The notes under the pieces: generated by a model
Databases searched by the model: none
What the model saw: the letters and a program-made list of their open reading frames with translations, nothing else
Told to the model about the DNA's origin: nothing
Position numbers and translations under genes: made by a program
Shown here: piece by piece, positions 18,452 to 31,700 of the stretch
How the letters are laid out: the number at the start of each line of letters is the position of its first letter
Numbering within the stretch: the first letter of the stretch is position 1
NCBI GenBank assembly: GCA_936440205.1
Contig: OW387134.1
Location: 16,036,908-16,100,907, forward strand
DNA: 64,000 nt
Direction of reading: 5' to 3'
From: Lepidonotus clava
Lineage: Eukaryota; Annelida; Polychaeta; Phyllodocida; Polynoidae

Positions 18452-21400
18452 TCATCTTTTATATTTTGCAAGGTATACTGCGGTGAATTTCGATTTTTTT
18501 GAAAGCAAAATAAAGCTTGGGGTTCCGGCTGTTACCACGTATCTGAAATAAAGAGATAGAATATAAAATAATGGTATAGGAGTGAAGAGTTCCGGCAAAG
18601 CACAACATCAGCAATGACAGCCAAGATGCTGTTTACATAATAACCAGTAACAGTCTAACGAGTCTGGCGCTAGATGTCTTTAACATGTGAACATTACGTC
18701 TGATTAAAGTGGAAGAGAGGCTTGGCTGATAAACAAGGCTATTAGTTGTAGTTGACTTATTAATGTTATTGTATCTTGTACTTCTAGTTTTTATATTAAA
18801 GGGATACCGTATTGTTCACAACCTGGCCCCCTGGTGTGAAAATCTTAAAATTATCAAATCTTAAAATTTCAATATCATACATTTACTACAATAGACTTAA
18901 ATCAAAAAGTAAAAATAACCGTAAATTCTGAATAATAAACAAAATGGTAATTAATGTTAAATGCATCAGGCACACATGTGCCGCCTTATCACAAAAAAGA
19001 GTAGGACATTTTACAAGAGTAGGAAAAATGGCATCTCTGGGGACCCAGCAGATCTTAAGGATTTATAATTGTAGTTAAACAGTAAATTGTGCCTTACGGC
19101 ATTGGAAGAAATATAAGTTACTGTCTTACGAAATGCAAACAAAATAGATATATCTGGGACTTTTAGCCACCCCGACGAATTAGCAAGCCTGACGCACCGA
19201 TGCATAAATAACGTCTCTGCCAGTAAGACATGAGATGTGGAGTACACTACAGGAAGTTATAATTGTCTGGCAGTAACAGTGACTGACAGGTGCCAAGACC
19301 CCAGGCCCATCAAGAGATAATTGTTACAAATTGGGAACAAAGGCCCTACAAAAGAACAATTTTATGGCTCTCTGATTTTACACAATGCAGAAGTTCTGAT
19401 GATAAACCTTTGGGGGCACCCTTACCAATAACCAAAATAGGAAGCCCCCAAAGTAAAAGTTGTTGAAAACACATACAGTAAATTTAAATAACTAGTTTTG
19501 AGGTGGGTAGTAAAATCTTAGATGATATTGCAGTCACGCTTTGGGCCATCGAGGATCCATTACATCCTTATCGAAAATAACTTACTTCTTATCCTTCAGA
19601 GTAGTAGCTAATGTCTTAGCTGGGTCAACTAAATGGAGTGTTTGGTGTTCAATGTTCTCAAAATAAACCTGTTTGGGAAAAAAAGGAAGTTTTTTTTAGA
19701 CTTTAATTCATGCCATTTAGAAATATCACAATTGACATTAAATCCAAGCATTTTACTAGGAATTTTATCTACGAAAAGAAATTGACATGTCAGCCCGCTG
19801 TGTAATTGTCAACAACTTAACTACTGATAAAGTAACAAATTGTTAAAGGTAAGAGATTTCTTTCAAGAAAATTGGCAAAAAGATTTTGATACACTAGGCC
19901 TTTCCAGGAAAAAAGGAGTTATACGGTCAAGCATGGTTTTACGAAAGAAAATTGTGTCAATTGAACTACCGTATACCACTTTCACAAAAATTCCCCATAA
20001 TGGTCAAATGTAAAGGTAAAATAATTGTATATATGCATAAAGTAGCGCAGCAAAAGATCTAAATGAGTTCTAATTTGCTGTCAGAGTGTGATTTAAGCAT
20101 CAAATTCATTTTTTTTCGAATTGATATTCATGAAGGTGATATGTTTAGATAAACTTACAAGGATATCGGCAGGTCGGTAGTTGCCATCTTTGTCCCACGG
20201 TGGAGGGTCGTCTCCGAACATGAGCTGGATGTGGTCAGCAAACCTGGCAACATTTCGAAATCAACAAAATTAATATTGGACGAGACAAAGACGCCAGCAT
20301 CTAACGCTAAATGTAACCTTGAAATGACAGGGGGAAAAGACAAGAAAGGCGTATTGAAGATCTTAAACGATCTATAAGTGAAAAAAATATATTTTGAAAT
20401 GAAAAGCTTTGATACTGAAGAGGCATCAGGTATGTGTATGGGTATTTGTATAGTTTTTTTTCACTTAGGAAAATTGTATCACTTTTAAACACTAAATTGA
20501 ATTTGAGTCATTGATAGTAGGGTAGGCAAAAATAAAGAGGACAGCCATGTATGGAAAACTGGAGAAACTGAACAGATGGCTCACACAGAGTGTTCGTTGA
20601 AGGCAGTTATGGAGTCCGTCTGCGTGTGTTCTGGGTACAAGAAAAGTACCGGCCAGTTGAGGGCGCCACTGTCGTCTAGGTGTACCTTGGCTCCACTGGG
20701 GTGGTGCGTCTCTATGGCAGTCAGTATAAGAGGATCTCCTGTGGCATCGCCAGGGACGTTTGCCAACTGGACACCACGGTCCTGTAGAAGTGGATGTAAA
20801 GGTTGTCATGTTAAATTAAATAACTTTCATATCTGGTGCCACCTCCAGTTTACAAAGGCAACTTTGATTAATTCCTCTACATTTTTTCTGCAATTAATGA
20901 AAATAAATTAAAAGCAAGATGCACGATTAGAAACGAAAGATATGCTTTGAGGCATGAAGCTGATGCCAACAAAGAAAATGTTGTCAATAGTGATCCATAG
21001 AATTACAAAGTTGTATGAAAACTAAGAACAGGAGTTGAAATATCAACAAACACAAAGAGTTGAATAAGTGACAGATTTTAGACAGTATTATTAACCGACA
21101 TGTTTCGCCCTTTAACAGGCTTCTTCAGTTATGAAGTGTTTGCATTAGGTCTTGGAAGCGCCATTAACTTGGCCTTAAGTTAAATAATACTGAACCTTAA
21201 TAGCCGCTACAAGAGTTTTTACAGCTGCTGCTTCTTTCCTCTCTTTGGCGTGCTCTTTTCTTCTGTCACGCTCTAGTTGGCGCTGAAATCAAAATTCAAG
21301 AGTCCTGTTTTCAATTGTCCTAATATTGCGAAATATTTGTTTTATTTTTAATTCCTATAGACAAGTTTCGGTATCTGTAGCTTAAATTTCACTGTTATAG

Positions 21401-23941
21401 GAAATTCTGAGTAGTGATTTGTGATTACCTAGTTTGTATCAAAGGTCAATACATATTATGTATTTTTCAATGATGGTAGTTTTTCAAGAGATGAATAATT
21501 ACCTTCAGTTTGTCAGCATTTGTCCTCAGTTCAAGCAGCTTTGCATCTGTGGGCGTTAGCTGAATGAAATTAAGGAAGTACACCCCGAGTTAAACTGTTT
21601 CTGTAAGATCAATTTAATAAAATTACTGTAAAGCCCTCATACTCTCTGTACTGTACAATCATTGATTGTCAACACGAAAACAACTCGTCGAAAGTCAATG
21701 TATATTAGGTGACAGCCAATCCAAGCCGTGAAAGGATACGAGCAGTCCTTGATCACACCATCCCAGAGCCAGCTCCGCTCTCTTCAGCTCCAAGCAACAG
21801 TGGATACCTAAGGAGGAAATAAACAAATTTGAAAGGCGTACAATTCATTAAAGATTTCCTCCAGGCGCTGAGGAAGCAATATAAGTAAAGTTGCTTTATT
21901 TCTGTTACAATAATCCTTTTAAAATATTTAAACACAAAAACTGAATTGATCGGATGAATGGTCCAAGGAACAATCACATATGAGTTTAAAGTGTATTCCT
22001 AGATCTTTAATTTTTTCCAAATAAGTTTCACTTGTGAGGAAAAAATATTTAATGTATTCCTAGATCATTATTGAATCAAAACGTGTCAATACTCGTGATT
22101 TTCCAATAGTGATGATGTGAAACATTAAACATACCTCTAATGATGGCCTTCATGTGCTCCGGTACAAATTTTCTCGCAACCACACAGTCAATGAACGAAG
22201 ACCTGAAGTTACCTAAAGGGACAAAGAAATCCAAAGAATGATTCCCTGCCATCTGTAGTTTCCTTTATTGATAAAATACCCTTGAAAGGGTATCCTTATG
22301 GTTGACATAATTATATAAAGAAAAGGTGAATGTTATCAAGGATCTTTAAAAATATGCTTACATTAATTTGATTATCAACAAAATGTATAATCCCAGGTAG
22401 TATCAGATCAATCCTAACGACGTTGTGTGTTATTTTATAGACCAATGCTTCTTAAGTTAGAACACTGCTTGTATACTGATTCTCAATAAAGCGAGGCTAT
22501 TAAAAGCTCCAGTGAATCTCATGCCCTTGATTCTAGATGAAATTGGGAAATTTTTCATTGCATAACATTAGGTCCGTTGACAGGGAGTAGCGGCGGTGAG
22601 TCAGTACATGAGTAAGTATATAGCTCACCGATATGGAAATGACTCGCTGCCCGGTTGGTGTACAGCTGAGCGTTCAATAATTTGTCTGCTGGCTTTTCCG
22701 TGATGCCTTTGGTGTAATTGTCAATTGCATAACGGTAGGTTTTCCTTTTAAAGCACAAGTTCCCCTCCTCCTTATAGCTTTCAGCATTGTCTGGAAAGGA
22801 AAAGGAACCTGTGAACTCCTTCTCTGAAAGTCTTGGAACCGGTACAACGGTTGGCAGTAATGCCTAGGTCACTTTTTGTTCAAATCATGTCAGTCTGCTA
22901 AATACCATATCTTTATATTTAAGGGAAGTTATCCCCTTAAATCACAGCCAGGTAATTTTCTATTGGTGAAACATCCCTTTCACCTGCACAAGGAGCAGCT
23001 ACCTTTATATGCACAATGTTGAGCTCTGTCTCTTTTTGGAAGATGAAAGATAAGATTAGGTTGTCCCTTAAATGCGACGAGGTAAGAATATTGGATTATT
23101 GAACTTATATACTGTCAATTGAGAAATGGATATTATTCTATAAATTATTATTCTTCATATTATTATCATTCTTCTACTTGTTATTAACATATTTAGGCAT
23201 ACTAACCCACGACTGATGGAAGATCTTACTTGTAAGAAGTGTTTTTTGAAATTTAAAAAAAAAACACAACAAACAGAGCCACTATCTTTTAAAGACATTT
23301 TTTATACCCCAACCAGTCATATACGAGAGGGTTTACCTTCTGGTGAATCTGATGCGTATTTTAGAGCCTGTAATCCCTCCACCAGAGGATGAAGTGGTTT
23401 TGAAAGATCTATTTCTTTCGCAAACGCCGGATGGGTGTCCATTTCCTGAGAAAGTAAGAAAGGGTATAAGTAATCATTAAGACACTGGAGCAAAAATAGT
23501 AAACAGCTTACAAAATGATATTAATTTACAATCATCTGTAAATATTCACTGGTCTTTAATTCAGATCCTGAGAAAATTGCGCATCTTTCTGCAAAATCTC
23601 TGATGAATTAATACGATCCACATATTCATCAATCCACATCATATTCTATGGCGTATGGAAGAATATACAGTCTATCAAAAATACTGTAGCAAGCTATACC
23701 ATCGATGAGTCTTTGGCGCAAGGATGAATAAGGTGCATGTTGTGTGAATGGTGAACAATTGACGCATATTCTTAAATATTACCGATAACAATACAATAAC
23801 ATAGCTCAGCACCTCCAATATTTTGGCAACATCCTGCTTCTCACGTGGTGCTGACCTTGCTTCTGCCTCCCTAATGAAGTTTTCAAGATCCTCGTCCAGT
23901 TTCCTGGCCAAGGCCTGTCGTTCTTCGTCACTCATAGGCAT
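18452..23941 (-). CDS. TTC4: TTC4, TPR co-chaperone of Hsp90/Hsp70 (11 coding exons)
   Basis: Cytosolic/nuclear TPR protein of the Cns1/Dpit47/TTC4 family that binds the C-termini of Hsp70 and Hsp90. Minus-strand exons: 23965-23813 (coding from 23941), 23445-23337, 22790-22629, 22212-22135, 21807-21740, 21559-21503, 21282-21196, 20781-20585, 20243-20159, 19668-19586, 18542-18452. Borders are GT-AG and phases agree; about 381 aa (human 387). N-terminus SDEERQALARKLDEDLENFI, then HPLVEGLQALKY, TPR helices (YKEEGNLCFKRKTYRYAI; YTNRAASHFHIGNFRSS), a charged coiled-coil linker (RQLERDRRKEHAKERKEAAA) and the C-terminal wheel domain (LNWPVLFLYPEHTQTD; HIQLMFGDDPPPWD; ILVYFEN; TAGTPSFILLSK). A CAG acceptor sits just before the first coding exon, so a 5' noncoding exon is likely. 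Start could also be the Met two codons later. Confidence 0.95.
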
Positions 23942-24239
23942 CCTGACTCTTTTCTTGATTCCGTGCTGCATCAAAGATATGAATACAATAATAAATCATA
24001 CGGCAGTCTCTCAGAATTAGGATCACCCTTGAAACTTTTTGATATTGACAGTGCAGATAATACATTTCATCATATACATGTATTAAAACATTTTTGCGGC
24101 TCATCACCCTTTTTATTATTGGCACATTTACATATTTATCTCTAATCAATGGACTATGTTCTAAGTTAAAAGTCAACTAATTTTGATCTCATCAGTTTAT
24201 ACTTATAAGTTTGACAAAAATAATGAAAAATCGTTGAAA

Positions 24240-25460
24240 GTATAGTCCTGTTTACTTCTCACTATGATACTGCCGAGCGATACTATTCCCACATCCACCA
24301 ATCAGCTCACATTCACACATCCGTGGGCCCACGCGCAATGACTTTGAACCCACACACAATTATTTCCATCAGTGCGCAAGGAGGAGGCGTGGAGGTGTGG
24401 AGGTGTGGAGGTGTGAGCAACCCAGGCAGCTCACATCCACAGGCCCAGGCGCGCTGACGCGATGCCCATGCGCGCTGACGCAACGCCCATTCACGCTGAT
24501 GGAAATCATCGCACATGGGGTCAACGGATTAACACATCCACGGGCCCTTGCGTGATTATGCGACGGCCATGCGCGATGATTTTGAACCCATGCGCAATGA
24601 ATGAACCCACGCACAATGAATTTGATAAGTGTGCGTGGCTACTGCATCAGCGAGAATGGCCTTGCGTCAGTGCGTGTGGGTCCGCTAGTCCGAGAGGCCC
24701 TGACTGTCAGTTCCCCCTGACAGTCAGGGTGATTTTCTATCATTCCTATGCATTCTACTCGACCATTTTGGTTGAGTAGACTTTTTCAGTAAATACTTTG
24801 TCTTTTCTTGTAACTATACACACAGACCATGTTTGATATCTTTGCTTCTAAATTGTATATGTTTTGATGGATATTCTCCTCTGAATATCAAGGATTCAAG
24901 AGTTTGCTTAGCCTGATTGCACTGAAAACTTGAACCTGTCTACCATTACAGTCTGCTGGTAACCATCCTAAGCAGAGGCTCATGCTGGGAACCAGCTCTG
25001 ATCAATTTGAAAATAAACTTACAAGGGCTCAGCAAAAGTGCTCAATCTCATTCATAATGTCAGGAAGACTATTTCTAACTTCATAGGAAAGGAGAAAACA
25101 TCCATGGAGAAATACTTTCACAATTTTGGGGTGAGACATAGTTTAGTGTATTTTCGAGCAGGTTGAAATGTAGTCTATGTAGAACAGCCATAAGTTCTCT
25201 CTGACTGCCAGGTAGGACAGTCAGAGCCGTTCTCGGACTAGGGTGCGCGCCTGGAGACGTGGATGTGTGGATGTGTGGCCCACCGCAATGATTTTGATCC
25301 CTTCCACTTATACCTAGTAAGCTAGCCAGTGCCGTGAGTGGGGTCAGAGGGACCAGACTACAGTGGATTATGGATGGCCGTTGCATCAGTGCGCGTGGGT
25401 TTGCCTAGAGGCATGGATGTGTGGATGTGGAAATAGACGGTCCCAATACTACCATACCCA
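24240..25460. repeat. Complex GC-rich repeat block upstream of TTC4
   Basis: Degenerate repetition of CACATCCAC-, GTGGGCCCACGCGC-, AATGATTTTGAACCCA- and GCATCAGTGCGCGTGGG-like modules in both orientations. There is a GTGGAGGTGT tandem at about 24385-24415. The outer parts look inverted (CTATTCCCACATCCAC at about 24283; CTATTTCCACATCCAC read inverted at about 25420-25436), so it may be one decayed foldback element with a non-repeated middle (24780-25200). Not resolved further. Confidence 0.4.
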
Positions 25461-26090
25461 GGTATAGATCTATGGGAAATTCGGAGAAATCCAATCCCTT
25501 ATCAGTATGAATAAATTGTTTTAAAAAGTCGTAAGTTCCCCATCTTCTTTCCCAAAGCAGAACCCTCCCTCCTTCACATCTCTACTCCCTTCTCAAGTGG
25601 CCACTCATAATCATATGAAAAAACTGGAAATCCAGGAAAACTGGAAGATTTTCACCCCTTTGACTTTTATATTAAATAGAGGTATTTTTATATAAGTACT
25701 GCTTAAAAACCATACTCTACATTTGGATAATATTTAAAGCTACTCTATGCACAGCCTCTATCACAAAAGTTACACTGTCTGAAATACATGCAGGTAAGAG
25801 AGCGGCGTGCTGCTGAATGGGATGGTCTAAGGAGTATGAGACAAGGTCCCAGGTCGATCTTATAGATTCAGGTTCGGTTTGAAAACCGAAAAACTCTGGC
25901 TTATTCGCTTTATTTTTGTATCTATGATATCAAATCTAGATTATATATGGAGATCATGAAACGAATTATCGGGCGAATACGAAACAAAAAGATTAATGAC
26001 AGTAAAACAAAGACGAAGATGATGGTGATGTGAGTCCCTTCATCCCCAATTATCATTCACTAAACCAGCAGCTGCAAAGCTGGGATTTGG

Positions 26091-26104
26091 GTGGGAATTC
26101 CCAC
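26091..26104. repeat. Perfect 14-bp palindrome
   Basis: GTGGGAATTCCCAC, self-complementary. It lies in a stretch (25500-26640) where I see no other feature except scattered short ORFs without similarity. The half-site resembles NF-kB-type GGGAATTCCC sites; that is a coincidence until tested. Confidence 0.5.
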
Positions 26105-26644
26105 CTAAAATGGTTGCCAGTTTACAGGCTCACTTTGGGAAACAGTTGGTCTGAACTCAACAGACTAAGTCTGCTGGTGAGTCTGGGGCTGCTTTTATCA
26201 TCGCTCAAGCATTGGGACACTCTCCAAGCAGAATTTATACTGATACAAAGATACAAAAGATGACTGAGTATGAGGGTGGTGAGTGCTTCCCACCAGCATT
26301 GGGCAGAGCATACCCAATCAACCACATCAACCGTGGGAAAGTTATGCTGGTTCCCGCACTCTCTACTCAGGGGACTTGAGGTTGACCCCCCTGATATGAC
26401 CAAATATGGACGTGCATCAATCTCCGAACTGATGACATAGAAAGGCTATGTTAAACCTACAATCTTCACCGTATATTTGGTTTTCATCTGACAACACCTC
26501 CAAAATCTGAATCTGGTACCGGCGATTTCCACTATACCGTAGTTCAATGGTGATCCCTGCCTAAATGACCAAGTCAACACTCCGGGCCTGACCGGAGGCG
26601 ACGGCATCGAGACAGCGATGCCGGAGAAAAATAGCACTATTTAA

Positions 26645-27050
26645 AGGTGAACCGCAAAGGAGAAAACAAATATCCTAAATATAGTACAAACCTCTTAATT
26701 AATGTTTATTTTGAGCTGCATTATACTTAAATTAGCACATATGGATAATACAATAAGGTAAATAAGCTTTTATTAGAAGTGTGAATACACTCTCACAGCT
26801 TATCTCACAGGGCTGTGATGTCATCTAAGTCTCAGTCTCAGTCACTGGGGTCTAAGTGTGCAATCACCCATACTAGCAAGACCCTTATAAGCTTGCCCTA
26901 CTTATGAAGAAGAGCCTAGATGACGTCATCTGCACTCAGTAGAAGCGACAATGCAACTCAAATTTTAAGCATGTATTTCTCCTGTATTTATTAGATATTA
27001 TCAGTTATTTTTGAAGATATGTGTAAAGAAATTAGCCTTTGCGGTTCTCT
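26645..27050. mobile_element. 406-bp MITE with TTAA target duplication
   Basis: Left end AGGTGAACCGCAAAGG and right end (inverted) AGAGAACCGCAAAGG, directly flanked by TTAA at 26641-26644 and 27051-27054. TTAA duplication is typical of piggyBac and Kolobok families. No coding capacity. Internally it holds two inverted copies of a GATGACGTCATC-like motif. Confidence 0.7.
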
Positions 27051-27139
27051 TTAAATATGTCCATCCTGGATCTAATATCGCCCAGTGCACACATGCGGAT
27101 GACACATTCAAACGTAGAACGGAGAAGGAAGCAACTTAC

Positions 27140-27300
27140 TGCGAATGAAATGTATCGTAACTTTATGTCCTTATTCTTCTCACTTCTTGAGCCCCAGCCA
27201 GGTTTTCGATGATGACGTTTACATATATTTTAATCAATTGACAGCGCTGTTTTACTCGCGCCTTTTACTCGTGCTTTCACTTAGGGCGCAGCCATGACAC
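27140..27300 (-). other. Possible TTC4 5' noncoding exon and promoter region
   Basis: On the minus strand a strong donor (GCA|GTAAGTTGC) ends a putative exon at 27140. The DNA upstream of it (27140-27430) is richer in GC and CpG than its surroundings. Splicing from here to the CAG acceptor at 23966 would place the start codon 24 nt into the next exon. This would give a 3.2-kb first intron. No transcript evidence; the upstream limit is arbitrary. Confidence 0.3.
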
Positions 27301-27581
27301 ATGCCGATGGTACCCGGTCAAACGATTTATTGGACTATTAGACCACTTTGACTGTCGATAACCAGCGAAAGTGACGCACGACATTCAAACAGAGGGCGCC
27401 ACCATGTTCATCTTGCCGTACTTTACCGCGCTACTTCTGGCCTACAGTACACTGTTTCCCCGTGGTAATCCGCTATGTTAATCGTTATAATATGACGTGA
27501 TCCAACGAAGGGAAGGTACTCCAAGGTAGATCTAAATCGGTGGCGGATCCAAAGAGAGCGTAGTAGATAGGCTTTTGACGA

Positions 27582-27809
27582 CCCCCCCCCCCCCCTCCCA
27601 CCCCGACCCAAGGGAGAACAGTTAGAATTGGATACTGGGGCCCATATATATATGTACATATTATTATATCATTATATCCCCCTCCCCCCATCTGAATTCA
27701 CCTGGTATATTCCCCTGCCCTCTCCCCACCTGTTTTTAGCAGAAACTAATCAATATAGCCCCCCCACACCCCCAGCTAGCAATATGGGGGCGGGGGGGGG
27801 GGGGGGGGG
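27582..27809. repeat. Poly(C) and poly(G) runs in a C-rich tract
   Basis: C14 at 27582-27595, a CCCC-rich stretch to 27775, and G18 at 27792-27809. The segment just before (GGTGGCGGATCCAAAGAG) resembles the left end of the repeat at about 48012. Confidence 0.8.
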
Positions 27810-28015
27810 CTAGCAGTAGCTGCCCTCCTGTAATGTACTTGGTTTTGGGTTTTTAGATTAGATCAAACCTATAATTATTTGTTCCAAGTCTTGACAAGAA
27901 ACCATGCTGCTTTCATACTGCACTTTACTAGACTGAGGTGTAAAACAATTTGTCAATAGGTACATGTAAAAGTAGGATCTTGTAGTGTAGATCTACAAAC
28001 GAAATGGATATCAAT

Positions 28016-28235
28016 GGGGCCCTTGATGGGGGGGTACCAATGTCGCATGTCGAATTTAAAAAACGGCCGTGTCGCCGTGTCGAATTTAAGAAAAGCCCCT
28101 GTCGCATGTCAGTAATGTCCATGTCGCATGTCACTATCATTTTAGAGCCCCATGTCGTGTCGTTAGGTCTCCATGTCGCATGTCGATTTTAAGAAATGCC
28201 CATGTCGCCGTGTCGAATTTAGTGGTCCAGACCCA
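28016..28235 (+). repeat. Dispersed repeat with a CATGTCGCATGTCGAATTT unit, copy 1
   Basis: Begins with GGGCCCTTGATGGGGGGGT and runs through several irregular repeats of ATGTCGCATGTCGAATTTAA with AGAAA spacers, ending near TTTAGTGGTCC. The same family occurs inverted at 58489-58672, 30 kb away. Internal tandem structure plus dispersal suggests a mobile satellite; terminal inverted repeats were not clear. Confidence 0.65.
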
Positions 28236-28575
28236 TATCAATACATCTCCCTTTTTTAAAAAAGATAATGTCTTTGTAGGAGTCTTTGGTGTTTTATGAG
28301 TCCATATTAAACAGCAGTGATATTTTAAAATGCTGTTCACTCTGACTTAAGGTCTTAATAGCACGTCTACTTTTAAAATAAACAGACTAGTTACTTCTTG
28401 ACTAGTATACTGAATACTATCAGTTACCATATATCAGTTAACTCAAATAAAGTCTTTTGATCTTGAAGCTCTGAAAGGAATAAAGCATATGATATCATAG
28501 ATCAAGCATGTTCACATAACAACACAATCAAATGCAAAGGATAAATGTCTTTTGGATCTTCTTCAGACTTCACAT

Positions 28576-28760
28576 CAGGGGTGTGCAAGTGCTCGCACAT
28601 TCGCACCAATGTGCGAATTTTGTCACAGAATGTGCGAATTTTTAGCACAAATTTATATAGGAAAGTGAAAATGCTATACAAAAATGTGCAAATTTGTGAC
28701 TAGATTGTGCGAATTTTGTTGTGAGTTTTGCTAATATAAATGGGGGTCTGCACACCCCTG
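28576..28760. mobile_element. 185-bp hAT-like MITE
   Basis: Ends CAGGGGTGTGCA and its exact reverse complement TGCACACCCCTG, a typical hAT terminus. CACAT flanks both sides (28571-28575, 28761-28765). hAT normally leaves 8 bp, so only part of the duplication is recognisable. Internally repeats AATGTGCGAATTT. It lies at the 3' edge of the Gypsy fossil. Confidence 0.65.
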
Positions 28761-28765
28761 CACAT

Positions 28766-31700
28766 CGACTCGATAAGTCTCTTAGGCGTAATCCTTTCAC
28801 GCCCGGATCGACGAGGTGGTGGAGAGGTGGTGTTCTCCACAGAAGGCTGCTTGTCAGGGGCAACCTTGGTAGATCTCGGAGACTTCAGACCAGGTGTCCC
28901 AACCAGTCTGGGTGGTACAGGTGAATGCGCATGTGTGTCGGGCGCAATATTCACATTTACAGGCTCGGACAGCTCTGGACCGGGAGCTGGAGGTGGAGCG
29001 GCAAAGCTCTTAATGTCGCACCTGTTGCGACAGAAGACGGAGCCGTTGTTGGTCTCAACTCGATAAGACCTATCCGATGTACGTTGTTTCACAGTTCCTG
29101 ACCGGGTCCAACGGCTTGTGGAGTGATCTAGCAATTTCACTTGCTCGCCAACGTTCAGATGTGGCAGATCACGTGTTGATCCATCAAAGTACTCCTTTTG
29201 TTTTGTCTTTTCGATCACTTTTTTCTCCGTCACCTCTGCTTCTCCTTCGGTTTTCAGCAGAGCTGGGTGAATAGGCAAGGTGGACTTGATTCGGCGCTTC
29301 ATTAGCAGCTGAGCTGGAGAATAGCCGCATGAGAGTGGAGTGGACCTGTACGCAAGCAGTCCTTTGTACAGATTTCCTTTCTGGATGATCCTTTTGACAG
29401 TCTTTACGGCACTTTCCGCTAACTCATTTGACTGGGGATGATGTGGACTGGAAGTGACGTGATTGAAGTTCCACTCTGAGGCAAACTCCTGGAACTCCTT
29501 GGAGCTGTACTGCGGACCATTGTCCGTCACTAGTACATCTGGCACTCCATGTCGCGAGAAGATAGACTCTAGTCCATGGATCACTGTCTTGCTGCTGGTG
29601 TTGTTAAGCACAATCACTTCGGGATAAAGTGAAAAATAGTCAGATACAACAAGATAGTCCTTTCCTTTCCAGGTCATAAGATCACTTCCAACACGTTGCC
29701 ATGCACGGGTTGGTAGTTCGTGCGGTTGGAGAGGCAACTTTGCTTGTTTGTCGCTGTAGATGATACACTGAGTACAGTTCTCCACTGTGTTCTTGATCTC
29801 ACTAGCTATGCCTGGCCAATAAACACCTTCCCTGGCACGCCTGATACACTTCACCATACCTAAGTGTCCTTCGTGGATTTTCTCCAGAACAGTCTTACGT
29901 AGTGATGAAGGCACAATGATCTTACTTCCTCTCATCACAATATCCTGAGCGATGGACAACTCCTCCCGAACGTTCCAGTAGGGTTTAATGCAAGGTGGAC
30001 AGTCCTGTTTGTTTTGTGGCCATCCACTGATCGTTACACTGCGGAGTATGACAAGGTCAGGATCTTTCATGGTTTCCTCGTGCACAAGAGACAGAAACTT
30101 GTCATTCATGGGCATATACTTCAGGACCATGTTGACATATTGAGTGACAGTTTCCTCTATGTCTATGTCTCTTGCCGGTTCTGTCGCTCTTGAGAGGGCA
30201 TCGGCAGCGACCAACTGCTTTCCTGGTGTGTATGAGACATCTAAGTCATACCGCTGAAGCCTAAGGAGTAGTCTCTGAATTCGCAACAGGCAGTCATTCA
30301 GGGGCTTCTTGACGATGTTAATGAGAGGTTTGTGGTCGGTTTCAGCATTCACACGGGTCCCATATATGTATTGGTGGTAACGCTCACATGCGAATCCGAT
30401 CCCAAGTAGTTCTTTTTCTATTTGTGCATATCGTTGTTCTGCACCTGTCATGGATCTTGATGCATAGGCAACTGGTTTCCACACTTGTTCACCTGATACT
30501 TCATGCTGCTGCATGAGTAGTGCTCCAAGTCCGTCCTTGTTTGCATCAGAAGAGATTCTGATCGGCTTATCTGGATCAAAGTACTCCAGAACTGGCTTGT
30601 TGCTGATGATTTCTTTCAGCTTGTTCCATGACTTTTCTTGTGCCGGACCCCATTCCCAAGCATTTTTCTTCTCGAGTAGTTGTCGTAGAGGTGAGGCAAC
30701 AGTTTAGTAGTTGGGTATCCACTTGGCAAGGTAGGTGACCATACCAAGGAACTGCTGTACATCTTCTTTGTTTTCTGGTCTAGGCATGTTTTTGATTGCT
30801 GACACTTTTGACTCATCTGGTTTGATGCCTTCGGAAGTGAGCAGATCACCCAGAAAGGTCAGTTGTTCGACTCCAAACTGGCACTTTGCTTTGTTGAGGC
30901 TCAGATTGTTCTCCCTGGTTGCTTCTAGGACTTTCCTCAGGGCAATGTCATGTTCTTCGACAGTTTTCCCCAAGACGATGATGTCATCCATCGATGTGTC
31001 CACGTTCGGTATACCCTCAAAGATCTCACGGATTGCCTTGTGATAGACCTCTGGGGCGGACGATACACCGAAAGGTAACCTCAGGAATCGATATCTTCCA
31101 AATGGTGTGTTGAAAGTGCAAAGTTTGCTACTCTCTTCATCAAGTTTCAGCTGCCAAAATCCTTGTGAGGCATCTAGTTTACTGAAAACCTTGGCTCCTG
31201 CGAAGTTAGCCATAACTTCTTCTCTAGTCGGTAACTTGTAATGCTGTCTTTTTATTGCTTTGTTCAAGTCTCTGGGATCTAAGCAAACACGAATGTCACC
31301 GTTTTTCTTCTCTGTGATTACTAGAGAGCTCACCCAATCGGTCGGTTCACTAACTTTGGTGATCACTTCTTGGGACTCAAGTTTCTCAAGTTCCCTTTTG
31401 AGAGGTTTTACCATGGCGAACGGTACCTTTCTACACGCGTTTACCACTGGCGGTACATCAGGGTCAATCACGATTTTGTTCAACCCCGGGAGACAACCTA
31501 GTCCTTGGAACACATCCTCGAACTCAGATGAGAGAGACTCATAATTCACGGCGTTGATGAGCTTTATGAATTTAAGCTTGACACAAAAGTCTTTGCCAAG
31601 AAGCGCGGTCACTTTTCCGGGTACTACGAAGAATGGCACATTTCGCTTCTCATCATTTCGTTCCACCGTCAGTATGCATTTTCCAGACACAGGTATCGGA

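Noticed and set aside
27281-31544. Plus-strand ORFs opposite the Gypsy pol region
   Set aside because: Antisense shadows of the minus-strand element reading frames.
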